A stretch of DNA of 64,000 nt from Kordia zhangzhouensis (GCF_001005305.1 NZ_LBMH01000003.1:248001-312000), one strand, 5' to 3'; counted from the first letter of the stretch, positions 42,885-53,067 are shown. A program made the numbers and translations. The notes: generated by a model not told the origin, from the sequence alone.

Positions 42885-44141
42885 ATGTCATATTTTTTTA
42901 CCTCTGAGTCGGTTTCAGAAGGACATCCAGACAAAGTAGCAGATCAAATTTCTGATGCATTAATTGATAATTTTTTAGCATTCGATCCTGAATCAAAAGT
43001 AGCTTGTGAAACCTTAGTAACTACTGGACAAGTAATCCTTGCTGGTGAAGTGAAATCAAACACCTATCTAGACGTTCAAAAAATCGCTAGAGAGGTTGTA
43101 AACAAAATCGGTTATACGAAGAGTGAATATATGTTTGATGGAAATTCTTGTGGAGTATTATCAGCTATTCACGAACAATCGGAAGATATCAATCGTGGTG
43201 TTGATAGAGAAACCAAAGAAGAACAAGGTGCAGGAGATCAAGGAATGATGTTTGGTTACGCTACTAAGGAAACTGAAAACTTAATGCCTCTAGCTTTGGA
43301 TCTTTCTCACTTAATCCTTATCGAATTGGCGGCATTGCGTAGAGAAAATGAAGACATCACTTACTTACGTCCAGACGCGAAGAGTCAGGTAACAATTGAA
43401 TATAATGATGACAATGTCCCTTCAAGAGTTGAAGCAATCGTTGTATCTACACAGCATGATGATTTTGCTGATACAGACGAAGAAATGTTAGCTAAAATTC
43501 GTGAAGACATTATTCAAATTTTAATTCCTCGTGTAAAGTCTAAATTAAAACCAGAAATTCAAGCACTATTTGGTGATGATATTAAATATCATATCAATCC
43601 TACAGGAAAGTTTGTAATTGGAGGCCCTCATGGAGACACTGGGTTAACAGGTAGAAAAATTATTGTAGATACGTACGGAGGAAAAGGAGCCCATGGAGGT
43701 GGTGCTTTTTCTGGAAAAGACCCAAGTAAAGTAGATAGAAGTGCTGCGTATGCAACTAGACACGTAGCAAAAAACTTAGTTGCCGCAGGAGTTGCTGATG
43801 AAATTTTAGTACAAGTTTCATATGCAATTGGAGTGGTTGAACCAATGGGAATTTTTGTTGACACATATGGAACCGCAAAAGTAAATATGACTGATGGTGA
43901 AATTGCTAAGAAAGTTTCTGAAGTATTTGATATGCGCCCTGCTGCTATTGAAAGCCGTTTGAAGTTACGTACACCTATGTATAGTGAAACAGCTGCTTAT
44001 GGACACATGGGACGTAAAAATGAAGTTGTAGAGAAAACATTTACTACTCCAAATGGTGAAAGCAAAACGATGCAAGTAGAATTGTTTACTTGGGAAAAGT
44101 TAGACTATGTTGATAAGGTAAAATCTGCTTTCGGATTGTAA
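42885..44141 (+). CDS. metK: S-adenosylmethionine synthetase
   Basis: A 418-residue cytoplasmic enzyme forming SAM from methionine and ATP. Motifs are [15 protein letters not shown] (9-23), [12 protein letters not shown] (about 116-127) and [19 protein letters not shown] (about 262-280). It is monocistronic, divergent from the metY operon, and lies behind its own structured leader. Confidence 0.97.
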   Translation: MSYFFTSESVSEGHPDKVADQISDALIDNFLAFDPESKVACETLVTTGQVILAGEVKSNTYLDVQKIAREVVNKIGYTKSEYMFDGNSCGVLSAIHEQSEDINRGVDRETKEEQGAGDQGMMFGYATKETENLMPLALDLSHLILIELAALRRENEDITYLRPDAKSQVTIEYNDDNVPSRVEAIVVSTQHDDFADTDEEMLAKIREDIIQILIPRVKSKLKPEIQALFGDDIKYHINPTGKFVIGGPHGDTGLTGRKIIVDTYGGKGAHGGGAFSGKDPSKVDRSAAYATRHVAKNLVAAGVADEILVQVSYAIGVVEPMGIFVDTYGTAKVNMTDGEIAKKVSEVFDMRPAAIESRLKLRTPMYSETAAYGHMGRKNEVVEKTFTTPNGESKTMQVELFTWEKLDYVDKVKSAFGL

Positions 44142-44167
44142 AATATCACAAACTTAGTTATATATGT

Positions 44168-44205
44168 AAAAACCGCTTTTGTACTCTATACAAAAGCGGT
44201 TTTTA
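44168..44205 (+). terminator. Terminator after metK
   Basis: A 16-bp perfect stem (arms 44168-44183 and 44189-44204, core CCGCTTTTGTA) with a U run, 27 bases after the metK stop codon. Confidence 0.9.
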
Positions 44206-44275
44206 TTTGTAATCATAGTAATATCTCTATTTGTTGCAAAAATAAAAATTGTAACTTCTCAAAAAATATAAAATC

Positions 44276-45250
44276 ATGTCACAAAAAGTGTATTGGGGAA
44301 TTATTGGCTTAGGGAAAATTGCACACAAATTTGCTGCCGACTTGCAATATTCTGAAGTAGCAGTATTGCATGCTGTTGCTTCTCGAAGTATAGAAAAAGC
44401 AACTGATTTTGCCAAAACTTATCAAGTTTCAAAAGCATACCATTCATACGAAGATTTAGTCAATGACCCCAAAATTGATGTAGTATATATTGCCACTCCG
44501 CATACATTACATTTTGAGAATTCAATGTTGTGTTTACAGCATCACAAAAGTGTTTTGTGTGAGAAACCTCTTGGTATTAATTCTACACAAGTGCAAACCA
44601 TAATTCAAGAAGCTCGAGTAAGAAAATTGTTTTTGATGGAAGCTATTTGGACACGATTTATGCCCGCAATTGAAAAAATGATTTCTCTACTAGACGCAAA
44701 AGCAATTGGTGATATTATCAGTGTGCAAGCTGATTTTGGCTTTCAAAGTGAATTCAACACTGAAAGTCGCTTGTACAACAAAAAATTAGGCGGAGGTTCC
44801 TTGTTAGATATTGGATTGTATCCTATTTTTTTAAGTTTACTTGTTCTTGGTATTCCTTCAGATGTTAAGGCAATGGCTCGTATGACTAAAACTGATGTTG
44901 ATTCTTTTTGTGCTATGTTATTTGACTATGAGAATAATGCAAAAGCAATCCTAACATCAACGCTAGAAGCAAATACTCCAACAGAAGCTTACCTATATGG
45001 AACGAAAGGTAGTATTAAATTACATCGCAGATTCCATCAACCAAGCACAATTACAGTATCGCAAAATGGTAAAGAAACTATTTATGAACTTCCGTTTAGC
45101 GGAAACGGCTATATTCATGAAATTGAAGAAGTAAATTCATGTATTTTACATAAGCAACACGAAAGCACTAAACTGCCACTACATCTAAGTGAAAAATTAA
45201 TGGCTATTATAGAACGTGTCAAATCAAAAATTGGATTACAGTACGAATGA
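44276..45250 (+). CDS. Gfo/Idh/MocA-family oxidoreductase
   Basis: A 324-residue NAD(P)-dependent dehydrogenase. The N-terminal Rossmann motif is GIIGLGKIAHKFA (7-19), the family motif CEKPLGIN (94-101) carries the catalytic Lys, and the C-terminal dimer/substrate domain begins at about 123. The GSLLDIGLYP segment (about 177-186) is typical of the glucose-fructose oxidoreductase/dihydrodiol dehydrogenase branch. The substrate is probably a sugar or cyclic polyol but is not defined by context. It stands alone between metK and the PqiA-like gene. Confidence 0.85.
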   Translation: MSQKVYWGIIGLGKIAHKFAADLQYSEVAVLHAVASRSIEKATDFAKTYQVSKAYHSYEDLVNDPKIDVVYIATPHTLHFENSMLCLQHHKSVLCEKPLGINSTQVQTIIQEARVRKLFLMEAIWTRFMPAIEKMISLLDAKAIGDIISVQADFGFQSEFNTESRLYNKKLGGGSLLDIGLYPIFLSLLVLGIPSDVKAMARMTKTDVDSFCAMLFDYENNAKAILTSTLEANTPTEAYLYGTKGSIKLHRRFHQPSTITVSQNGKETIYELPFSGNGYIHEIEEVNSCILHKQHESTKLPLHLSEKLMAIIERVKSKIGLQYE

Positions 45251-45318
45251 TTTACTAAAAACCTGAAACAAATTGAGTAGCCAATCGTCTTACTTCTGTC
45301 TCGTTACATTATTACCAA

Positions 45319-46593
45319 GTGCAAAAGCCATTATTTTCACATATCATCCTAATTATCCTACTCGTTAGTATTAGTGTTTCAACATTTTTATCATACACAT
45401 TAGAGACGAAAAAAAGACATTTAAAAAATGATCACATTGAACTTTCTGATATAAAATATGGAATGTTTAATATAGATGCTTGGGAAGAACAATTTGCTGT
45501 AATCATCACCAAGAAATTGAATGAACTTAAACTTTCAGGAAACGATCGAGAAGAAGCAAGGATTAAGATTGAAACTTTTTTATACGAATCTATTGATAAA
45601 TTTGAAACTACTTATAAAGCAGAGAATGAACGAGAAGCCAATTATGGCTTTTCATTAAAAAATTTTGGAGCTGATTTCTTTGAAATCTTTGGAGAATTGA
45701 AACAACATGTTCCGATTATTACGGAAGATATTCTCAATTTTCTTGAAGAAGAAGAGAATCGTGATAGTATTAAAGAATATATTTTAGCGCAAATTAATTC
45801 GTATACCGACAGTACGTTTCAAAAATTAGATTATACAAGATATCAAGATATACTTTTCTCTTACAACGCTTTAACTAAAGAAAAGTGTAAAAAAATCATT
45901 TCTAAACAAATTCATGATATTACAAAAGAGCAAACCATACTAAACATAATTTTGGGGCTCGCTTTGTTGAGTATCTTACTTTTTTTATGGAGCAATAAAA
46001 CACTTTCTCCCTATAAAATAACCATTTGTATACTTGCAATATTGCATGTTCTTGTTTTAGGTGTTTTTTTACCAATGATTGCTATTGATGCACGTATTTC
46101 AAGTATGGAATTGCAACTAATGGGAGAACCTATCGTCTTTAAAGATCAAGTGTTATATTATAAAAGCAAAAGTATAATGGAAGTCGCCAATGTAATGCTT
46201 TCACAAGGGAAAATAAAAATCATACTTGTTGGGATTTTAGTTGTACTTTTTAGTGTTATTTTTCCATTAGTAAAATTAATTTCTAGTGTATTATTACTAT
46301 TTAATCACTCATTAAAAAATAATAAAGTTATTCGTTTTATGGTGTTTAAAAGCGGAAAATGGTCAATGGCAGATGTTTTTGTAGTGGCTATTTTTATGGC
46401 ATATATCGGATTTTCAGGAATCATTTCAAGTCAACTTACTCAGCTAGAAAATGTATCGAATCATTTAGATATTCTGACAACCAATCAATCTGAATTACAA
46501 AACGGTTTTTTCTTCTTCATGGCATTTGTACTTTGTAGTATTTTTGTATCGCAATCCATTCAAAAATATATCAATTTCAAAAAAGCACTTTAG
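45319..46593 (+). CDS. PqiA-like integral membrane protein
   Basis: A 424-residue inner-membrane protein starting at GTG. It has one N-terminal membrane segment (about 6-25), a charged helical periplasmic region (about 30-210), and four more membrane segments (about 211-227, 235-255, 297-330, 347-367) with a last one near 396-415. The stretch VFKSGKWSMADVFVVAIF (about 339-356) is the hallmark of paraquat-inducible protein A. PqiA proteins work with MCE-domain PqiB in lipid movement between membranes in Proteobacteria. No MCE gene is next to it, so its partner is unknown. The long N-terminal soluble region is unusual for the family. Confidence 0.72.
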   Translation: MQKPLFSHIILIILLVSISVSTFLSYTLETKKRHLKNDHIELSDIKYGMFNIDAWEEQFAVIITKKLNELKLSGNDREEARIKIETFLYESIDKFETTYKAENEREANYGFSLKNFGADFFEIFGELKQHVPIITEDILNFLEEEENRDSIKEYILAQINSYTDSTFQKLDYTRYQDILFSYNALTKEKCKKIISKQIHDITKEQTILNIILGLALLSILLFLWSNKTLSPYKITICILAILHVLVLGVFLPMIAIDARISSMELQLMGEPIVFKDQVLYYKSKSIMEVANVMLSQGKIKIILVGILVVLFSVIFPLVKLISSVLLLFNHSLKNNKVIRFMVFKSGKWSMADVFVVAIFMAYIGFSGIISSQLTQLENVSNHLDILTTNQSELQNGFFFFMAFVLCSIFVSQSIQKYINFKKAL

Positions 46594-46594
46594 T

Positions 46595-46621
46595 AAAAAA
46601 AAGCGAACCGAAGTTCGCTTT
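46595..46621 (-). terminator. Terminator after the orphan peptide gene at 46627
   Basis: A 9-bp perfect stem (arms 46600-46608 and 46613-46621, AAAGCGAAC) with a CGAA loop. On the minus strand an eight-base U run follows. It also lies directly behind the PqiA-like gene on the other strand, where the U run is short. Confidence 0.82.
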
Positions 46622-46626
46622 ATATG

Positions 46627-46845
46627 CTATTTATCACCACTTGGGCAAAGTTGTCCGCCCCACCATGATGGACAAATAAAACTTTCACATACTGAGGAAG
46701 GACAATAATCACACGAATTGAAAATTGTTGGAGGTTGACACGGTTCTCCTATCATTGTTTGTTCTGCAACACCACCTGAAACATGTTTTAGACTAGAAAT
46801 TGACTTTTTGTTCAATGCTAAAGATCTTAAATTCTTTTTTTTCAT
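46627..46845 (-). CDS. Orphan GG-leader cysteine-rich peptide
   Basis: A 72-residue peptide with the same leader type as the array at 15.4-17 kb (MKKKNLRSLALNKKSISSL, Gly-Gly at 24-25). The core is unrelated: it has six Cys arranged as C-x8-C-x2-C-x4-C-x4-C-x8-C (EPCQPP, SCDYCPSSVC, FICPSWWGG, LCPSGDK) and several Cys-Pro pairs. Export by a peptidase-type ABC transporter and some modification are inferred from the leader. It forms a single-gene unit with its own terminator; no maturation gene is next to it. Confidence 0.72.
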   Translation of the reverse strand: MKKKNLRSLALNKKSISSLKHVSGGVAEQTMIGEPCQPPTIFNSCDYCPSSVCESFICPSWWGGQLCPSGDK

Positions 46846-47207
46846 AATGAATTAAATTTTGACGTTGTTAATACTCTTAAATTTAGCAATGTAAATCTCT
46901 TAACACAAGAAACCTTATTTACGATTTATGAATTGTAAGCACAAAAAGCGCCCTTCATTTTAATTCTCTTTTAAAACAAACGCAACCTTTTTAAAGCTTT
47001 TCTATCTAATCAATAACAACACTGCCAAAATGAAAAATCAAAATGCTATTCTATTGAAAAGGTTCAAATTATAATAGGCACAATTTCGCTTTTACATCTA
47101 GTAAGAGAACATAAATAGTAATGTATTGCGGTTTTTAATTATTTTCTTCAAAAAAGAAAGCCTTTCTGTTCAAGTACAGAAAGGCTTTTAATTGAATATA
47201 GCTATTC
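46846..47207. other. Gene-free stretch between the peptide gene and the OMP gene
   Basis: These 362 bases include the upstream region of the orphan peptide gene and the terminator at 47157-47190. The 15 bases before the peptide ATG (CAAAATTTAATTCAT) recur almost unchanged before the other orphan peptide at 57202. Otherwise I see no gene or RNA. Confidence 0.5.
47157..47190 (-). terminator. Terminator of the GLPGLI/OMP operon
   Basis: A 13-bp perfect stem (arms 47157-47169 and 47176-47188, core GCCTTTCTGT) followed by U-rich sequence on the minus strand, just after the stop codon at 47208. Confidence 0.88.
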
Positions 47208-49925
47208 TTATAAATTATATTTTACACTAAAGATAAAGTAGCGAGGTTGAATAAAATATTCGCTTGTACTAGTTAAAAAATTATTAGAATTATCTTGATT
47301 CAAGGATTTAGTATTCAATAAGTTGGTTCCTCGTACGGCATATTCCCACGAACTGTCTTTTTTCTGATATGACAATTCTGCCTTTAAAAAATTATAGCTA
47401 TTGATTGTTCGTTCTTCATTTTTGTAATTAAAGTATGAATAATCAGCCGTAAAGATAAAGCTCTTCAAAAAATACGCATCTACATTAACGAACGGACTAC
47501 TTGTTATAAATCGATTTGAATTTTGCCCTTGATCATAATCATTAATTGTCAAATTGTACCCAACTTCAATATTCGGAGCATTTCTAAAATTGGTACTGAT
47601 GCGTGTTTGATAGCTTTGCGAAAACGATTCATTCACACTTCTGTTTCCGTTAATTTCTTGATTGAACTTTGAGAGCGAAAAATTTCCTCCTAAGGAAGCT
47701 TTAACTTTTCCAAACATGCGTTCAAAGCGACCATTTGCCGAAAAAGTTTCATCCGCAAAGTTAGAATTAAACGGTGTTGATACACTGTTAGTACTTACTA
47801 CATCAGGAGCGTTTGGATCTGTACCAGGAATTGTCAAAAATTGGGAACGATTTCGAATTGGGTCGATTCGTTTGTTATAATTTAAAAATGCAAAAATGTT
47901 TGTGTAATTAAATAAATTGAAGCTAAAGTAACTTAAGTTTATGTTGTGCGACAATGCATTTTCTAACGTTCTATTTCCTCTGTACAAAGAATTATAGTTA
48001 TTAAAAACCAAGCCTTCCGCCAAATTGTTCACATTCGTAAAATCAGTTTGCATCTGGTAATTAAAGTTTATGTTTTCTGAACTTTTTAATTGTATTCGAA
48101 TATTCATGTCTGGCAAGAAACGGGTAAAGGTTTCTTTAAATTCTGAACCAAACTGCGTATTTTTAGTACTATACGCATGCGCAGTAATTCCTGGTGTGAA
48201 TGTAAATTTTCCCGATTTTATCTTATAGTGTGCTCCCAAAAATGCATCACTAAAGTTATAACGAACATCATTGATTACGTCTTGTTGTGGAGCTTGAAGC
48301 GGCAATTTACTTCCGCTATCTAACAACTGGAATATCTCTGAGTTAAAATTTTGAGTGCTAAGCGTTGTTCCCGCCGTCAAATTGATATTGCTTTTTTGAT
48401 TTAATACATACCAATAATCCAAGCGGACATCAAATTTATTAGTCTTCACACGTTTGTCTTGCGCAATATCTAAGAATGATTGTGTTGTATTGAGATCCAA
48501 TACTTCTGTAAAGCGAAATTGCTCACTTTGCGCCAATCGTGCATTGTAAAATGGATCTTCATCTTGGAGTAAATGTTGAGCTTCTAATGCAAAAATATGA
48601 TTATCACTAGCAGTGTAATAATAGTTAAGATTTTGATTGATACTAAACGGATTCTGCGATTGTCGTTCGTCTATATTTCCCAATAATGAAGAGAAAAAAT
48701 CTTGAGTTTCGGTTTGTTCTGACACTTTGGCAAACACATCATAATCTAATTGATTATTCGAATTTGGTTTATACGTAGTACTTAACTTAAATAGTCCAAG
48801 ATCACTTTTTTGTCGTGTTGTAGTGGTTGTAATTTCATCAGGTGTGGTTTCATCAATATAATTGTTAATACTATTTTCCTGCAATTCTGTTCGTGAACCT
48901 GAGTAGATTGCAAATCCACTAATATCCCACGTTTTTTTAGGAGAATAGCTAAAGTTTGTTGCAGCAAATTTAGAGTATATATTTTTCGCTCGATTGTTTC
49001 GTAACGTTAAAAATCCAATATCACTTGATGTTACATTAAAATTTGTTCCAGTATTTCTGGACACACTTCTAAATCCGCCCGAAAAATTAAAATAATCACG
49101 TCGTGTAAACGGAATAGAACCTATATTATTGAAATCTGTAATGATGTTTACACTATATTTTGGACTGTAATAAAAAAGTCTTGGATTGGCAAGATAACGC
49201 TCATCAGGACCAAGTCCTCCAGTGATTTCACCAAACCAAAAATTCTTCTTCCCTTCTTTTAATTTAATATTGATTGCCACATTATCTTGATCGTTTCCTA
49301 ATCCTCGCATTTGCGATACATCGTTATGATTTTTAAGCACTTCTACTTTGTCAATTGCGTCCGCAGGAATATTTTTTGTTGCTAATTTACTATCGCCATC
49401 AAAAAAATCTTTTCCTTCAACCATAACTTTGGTTACGTCTTTCCCTTCTACTTTTATTTCTCCTTCATCATCAACTTCTACTCCTGGCAGCTTTTTTAAA
49501 ACATCTCCCAGTTTTTTTTCTGAACCATTTTTAAAAGAATCTGCATTGTAAACAATTGTATCTCCTTTGATTGTTACTGGCATTTCATAGGTAAGTTCAA
49601 CCGCATCAAGAGTTTCATCGGTTTTCATTACAAAATCTTTTTGGATGTCCGACTCTTTCGTTACTAAGGAATCATTGATTGTTGCCAAACCAATAAAACT
49701 TACTTTAATCGTATAACTGGTGTGTTTTTTTAATGCGAGTCTATAACGTCCTTCATTGTTGGTAATACCATAAGATTCAAGTGCATTTGTATCTTTGTTA
49801 AGTGCAATCACATTGGCCAATTCTAGAGGGTTGCCTAATGTATCTTTTACAATACCTTCTAGTTTTATTTGGGCAATAGTTTCCTGTGCTATGAAACATA
49901 GCAATACAAATAATATGTTTTTCAT
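47208..49925 (-). CDS. Outer-membrane beta-barrel protein with carboxypeptidase-regulatory-like and plug domains
   Basis: A 905-residue protein. It has a signal peptide (1-18), a carboxypeptidase regulatory-like domain (about 20-105; LEGIVKDTLGNPLELANV), a TonB-receptor-type plug (about 120-225; DVLKKLPGVEVDDEGEI, VMVEGKDFFDG) and a long barrel (about 240-905) ending in the aromatic strand FSVKYNL. It belongs to the outer membrane beta-barrel family related to TonB-dependent receptors. Ligand is unknown. In Bacteroidota such genes very often follow a GLPGLI gene, as here (41 bases). I infer that it is the membrane partner of the GLPGLI proteins. Confidence 0.83.
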   Translation of the reverse strand: MKNILFVLLCFIAQETIAQIKLEGIVKDTLGNPLELANVIALNKDTNALESYGITNNEGRYRLALKKHTSYTIKVSFIGLATINDSLVTKESDIQKDFVMKTDETLDAVELTYEMPVTIKGDTIVYNADSFKNGSEKKLGDVLKKLPGVEVDDEGEIKVEGKDVTKVMVEGKDFFDGDSKLATKNIPADAIDKVEVLKNHNDVSQMRGLGNDQDNVAINIKLKEGKKNFWFGEITGGLGPDERYLANPRLFYYSPKYSVNIITDFNNIGSIPFTRRDYFNFSGGFRSVSRNTGTNFNVTSSDIGFLTLRNNRAKNIYSKFAATNFSYSPKKTWDISGFAIYSGSRTELQENSINNYIDETTPDEITTTTTRQKSDLGLFKLSTTYKPNSNNQLDYDVFAKVSEQTETQDFFSSLLGNIDERQSQNPFSINQNLNYYYTASDNHIFALEAQHLLQDEDPFYNARLAQSEQFRFTEVLDLNTTQSFLDIAQDKRVKTNKFDVRLDYWYVLNQKSNINLTAGTTLSTQNFNSEIFQLLDSGSKLPLQAPQQDVINDVRYNFSDAFLGAHYKIKSGKFTFTPGITAHAYSTKNTQFGSEFKETFTRFLPDMNIRIQLKSSENINFNYQMQTDFTNVNNLAEGLVFNNYNSLYRGNRTLENALSHNINLSYFSFNLFNYTNIFAFLNYNKRIDPIRNRSQFLTIPGTDPNAPDVVSTNSVSTPFNSNFADETFSANGRFERMFGKVKASLGGNFSLSKFNQEINGNRSVNESFSQSYQTRISTNFRNAPNIEVGYNLTINDYDQGQNSNRFITSSPFVNVDAYFLKSFIFTADYSYFNYKNEERTINSYNFLKAELSYQKKDSSWEYAVRGTNLLNTKSLNQDNSNNFLTSTSEYFIQPRYFIFSVKYNL

Positions 49926-49966
49926 AAATTGTTTTTTCTTCTGATTGTTTAGTTGTCAGTACTGTA

Positions 49967-50848
49967 TTAGCCTCTTCCTCGTCCTCGACCTCTTCCGCGT
50001 CCACGATACATTTCTTGCATTTCCTGCATCTTGTTTTTCACGATTTCATTGTATTCCTTTCGAGTGACTTCTTCTCCTTTTGTTGGTTTTTCAATAGGAT
50101 CTTTTTCTGCTGGATTCATTACAATTTTAGAGCATAATATTGTGGTTCGGTATGCATTTACTTCCAATATTAATCCTGGCAAGCCCCAATATTCTCCTGG
50201 CCCTTGATTTACAGGAATATCAAGTGTATACCAAGCGGTAACCAATATTTCTTTTGGAATATCTATTTGACTGAACGGATCTTTTGCAGCTTTGATAGAA
50301 TCTTGTTTTTTTTCTTCAGGTGTTTTCTCTTTATCATTATCTCTTCTTCTAGGTCGCATACTGTTAAAATCCAATTCGTCAACTTTTTTTAATGCTGTTG
50401 CTTTAAAACATAAATATTGACCAATCTGTTTGGTTTCACCCTCCATTTTCCATTCTAACTTCTGCAAACTGTCTTTGATTAAAAATTTTTTACCAAAAAA
50501 CTCCTTCGATTCTAAAATTTCACCATTCTGAATATCCTTGTACTGATTTCCTTGAGAAAAACTTCCCATCATCATTCTACCAAATCCGCCGCGTCCTTGC
50601 CCAGGAGCTTCAACACGTTCTTCTTCTTTATATACAGAAGATGTTCTATTAAAATCGAGTACATATACTTTTTCTAAAAAGCTTTTCATACGTTCTTGAA
50701 TACGTTTTTTTTGCTCTTCAGACAATTCTCTTCCGCCCCAATTCATATCCATAGTTGTTTTGGATTGATAGTAGGCTTTCCCTTGAAAATTTTGAGCAAA
50801 TATACTAGTCGTACATAAAACCAAGCTCCATAGTAGTAATCGTTTCAT
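49967..50848 (-). CDS. GLPGLI-family exported protein with Arg-Gly repeat tail
   Basis: A 293-residue secreted protein. The signal peptide is residues 1-18 (ending IFA-Q). The name-giving motif is GEYWGLPGLILEV (about 217-229), and the conserved YLDIP-like and KIVMNP segments surround it. Its C-terminus consists of five and more Arg-Gly pairs (residues about 282-293), an odd low-complexity tail not seen in the paralogue at 52186. The family has no defined function; it is usually encoded next to an outer-membrane barrel protein, as here. About 140 bases separate it from the upstream protease gene, with a TTTAGTAC-GTTA-GTACCAAA palindrome at 50878-50897 between them. Confidence 0.8.
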   Translation of the reverse strand: MKRLLLWSLVLCTTSIFAQNFQGKAYYQSKTTMDMNWGGRELSEEQKKRIQERMKSFLEKVYVLDFNRTSSVYKEEERVEAPGQGRGGFGRMMMGSFSQGNQYKDIQNGEILESKEFFGKKFLIKDSLQKLEWKMEGETKQIGQYLCFKATALKKVDELDFNSMRPRRRDNDKEKTPEEKKQDSIKAAKDPFSQIDIPKEILVTAWYTLDIPVNQGPGEYWGLPGLILEVNAYRTTILCSKIVMNPAEKDPIEKPTKGEEVTRKEYNEIVKNKMQEMQEMYRGRGRGRGRGRG

Positions 50849-50987
50849 CTGGTAAATCTTTATGTGTTTTAATTATATTTAGTACGTTAGTACCAAATAG
50901 TGCAAAAAGTTACACTTTTAATTTTAGTAAGACTTACATTTTGGAAGGAAGTTTAATCTGCTTTTGTTAATTTTTCATTTGTTTTTA

Positions 50988-52169
50988 TTAAATAAGCCTC
51001 TTTAGTATAATTGTTATTCTTTTTATATTTCCTTGTTGATCTTTTATTGTAAGTTCAACGGCTTTATCTTCTTGTTTCAATAATTTACGACACTCTTTTA
51101 TATTACGGGCTTCTACTTGATTTATTTGCAATAGTTCATCTCCTACCCGAACTCCTTTTTGGTAGGCTTCCGATGTTTCCACCACATTGCTGATATTAAT
51201 TGTTTCAGCATTTTTTTCAAGAGCAATTCCACTTGTAGGAAACTCAAAAAGTTCTCCAAAAGTAGTATTAGGTTGCATGTATATTTTTTGGTTTTTGTAA
51301 TCGAGAATTGTATTAAATCTACTAATGATTTTGATTCCAAGTATCCCAGTATATTCTTCAGAAGCCATTACGCCTGCTTCGCTATTGGACAAGTTCATTG
51401 GCATTTCTCCAAACTGATAATTACCAAAACGTACATTGGCAACTTTTCCTATTTTAAAGCTAGAAGAAGTTGTTAAGCTTTCAGCTCGATTTTCGATTGT
51501 CGTCCCTATTTTAGAAGCTATTTTCTGTTTATTCACAAAAGGTGTATTGAGTAAGAATGTAAAATTTGCACCAGAATCAAATAAAAAATTTCCACTGAAT
51601 TTTTCTTTGGTATTTAATGTAAATTCTAATTGAACTTGTGGAATTGAACTATAATCCATTACTATGGGCGTTTCTGTATATTTTTCAACTCCCGCAACTT
51701 CATTGATATCATTATACAATTCGATAACTTTTTTGTCAAAATCAAGTTGTGTTATAAATCGTTTCATAATATCTGCTCCAATAATTCCATCAATTGGCAG
51801 ATTTCCTTTTTTTGATAAACGTTCTAAGTCAATTAACACTATGTGTGTTTCTGATAATGTTATGTTTTCAACCTGAACTTTTTGAAACAACGCTATATCA
51901 TACATTTCCGTTCCTGCTGCTCCTTCAGTAGGTTGTTGATAATTAGATTTTACACCTATTTTTTCTGCTATTTTAGTATCTATTACTGTAGTTGACGCTC
52001 CTGTATCAAAGACAAAATTTAATTCTTCTGGATATTCATTTACTTTTACCTTAACATACATCAATCCGTCATGCACAAAAGGAATTTGTGCTTGCTGAGC
52101 TAAAAGTGCAAAAGGAAAATTGATGATGAATGACACTATAAGTAAGCTATATATAATTCTATTTTTCAT
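50988..52169 (-). CDS. Exported retropepsin-like aspartic protease with PDZ domain
   Basis: A 393-residue protein with a signal peptide (1-24). Two aspartyl-protease half-sites are present: FVFDTGASTTVID (about 52-64) and FLFDSGANFTFLL (about 189-201), so a full active site may form within one chain. A C-terminal PDZ domain (about 305-390; GVRVGDELLQINQVEARNI) follows. It is set between two GLPGLI genes (16 bases behind the first), so it may process them or a shared substrate. That is inference. The family is common and uncharacterised in Bacteroidota. Confidence 0.8.
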   Translation of the reverse strand: MKNRIIYSLLIVSFIINFPFALLAQQAQIPFVHDGLMYVKVKVNEYPEELNFVFDTGASTTVIDTKIAEKIGVKSNYQQPTEGAAGTEMYDIALFQKVQVENITLSETHIVLIDLERLSKKGNLPIDGIIGADIMKRFITQLDFDKKVIELYNDINEVAGVEKYTETPIVMDYSSIPQVQLEFTLNTKEKFSGNFLFDSGANFTFLLNTPFVNKQKIASKIGTTIENRAESLTTSSSFKIGKVANVRFGNYQFGEMPMNLSNSEAGVMASEEYTGILGIKIISRFNTILDYKNQKIYMQPNTTFGELFEFPTSGIALEKNAETINISNVVETSEAYQKGVRVGDELLQINQVEARNIKECRKLLKQEDKAVELTIKDQQGNIKRITIILKRLI

Positions 52170-52185
52170 TTGTGTTGTGTATAAA

Positions 52186-53034
52186 TTAACCGCCTATTCG
52201 AATTTCAATATGATTTCCATCTCCTCTCCCATTCCCTCGATAACGCTCCATCATTTCTTCAGATTTTTTACGCATAATCTCTTCAAATTTTGCTTGTGTT
52301 ACTTCCTTTCCTTTCGTTGGTTCTTCAATAGCAATCTTATCTTTTGGATTTAAAACAATCTTGCTACACACAATCGTTTGTCTACCATCATTTACTTCTA
52401 AAATTAGACCTGGCAATCCCCAATACATATCTGGTCCTGCATTTACAGGTATTTCTGGTGTATACCACGCTGTAATAGTTGTCGTTTCTTTTTTAGTTTC
52501 TTCAGTAGTAGCTTCATTTACAGATGAAGAGGTTATCCGTTCAACTTCAATAGTTCGAGTTGCTTTATAACATTGGTACTGTCCAATAAACTTAGTTTCC
52601 TTTTCAAGATTCCATTCTTGTTTCTCTAATTTGTCTTTTACTAAGAATTTTTTTCCTAAAATCTCTTGAGCATTGGCAAAGCGTTTATCTTTAGTATTCT
52701 TATACAATATTGCAGATTCACTTCCTCCCATTACCATAACTTGCATCCCAGCGGCTTGTGGTGATGGCGCTGCTAATTTTTCTTCTTCTTTGTATACAGA
52801 CTCTGTAGTATTGAATGTGAGCTTGTATTCCTTTTGAAATTGTTTTTGAAGCATTTCATTGAGTTTTTCTTGCATTTCTTTGTCAATTCCTTGCTTCTGA
52901 CCTAAACTGTCAATTTTTAAATCCATTTTCATATTTGTTTTATATGTGGCTACTCCTTGAAAGTCTTGCGCATTCAAAAAAGCATTCATCAATACAAATA
53001 CAAAAACGATAATTGATTTAGTATAATTTTTCAT
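52186..53034 (-). CDS. GLPGLI-family exported protein
   Basis: A 282-residue secreted protein: signal peptide (1-22, ending LNA-Q), a charged helical region (about 40-80), and the motif DMYWGLPGLILEV (about 205-217) with the flanking ITAWYTPEIPVNAGP segment. It is a paralogue of the protein at 49967-50848 and the first gene of the leftward operon GLPGLI - protease - GLPGLI - barrel protein. Its promoter region is shared with the divergent two-component system and contains triple TTAAC repeats. Confidence 0.82.
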   Translation of the reverse strand: MKNYTKSIIVFVFVLMNAFLNAQDFQGVATYKTNMKMDLKIDSLGQKQGIDKEMQEKLNEMLQKQFQKEYKLTFNTTESVYKEEEKLAAPSPQAAGMQVMVMGGSESAILYKNTKDKRFANAQEILGKKFLVKDKLEKQEWNLEKETKFIGQYQCYKATRTIEVERITSSSVNEATTEETKKETTTITAWYTPEIPVNAGPDMYWGLPGLILEVNDGRQTIVCSKIVLNPKDKIAIEEPTKGKEVTQAKFEEIMRKKSEEMMERYRGNGRGDGNHIEIRIGG

Positions 53035-53067
53035 AACTATTTGTGTTTTTAGTTTTTTGATGGCACA

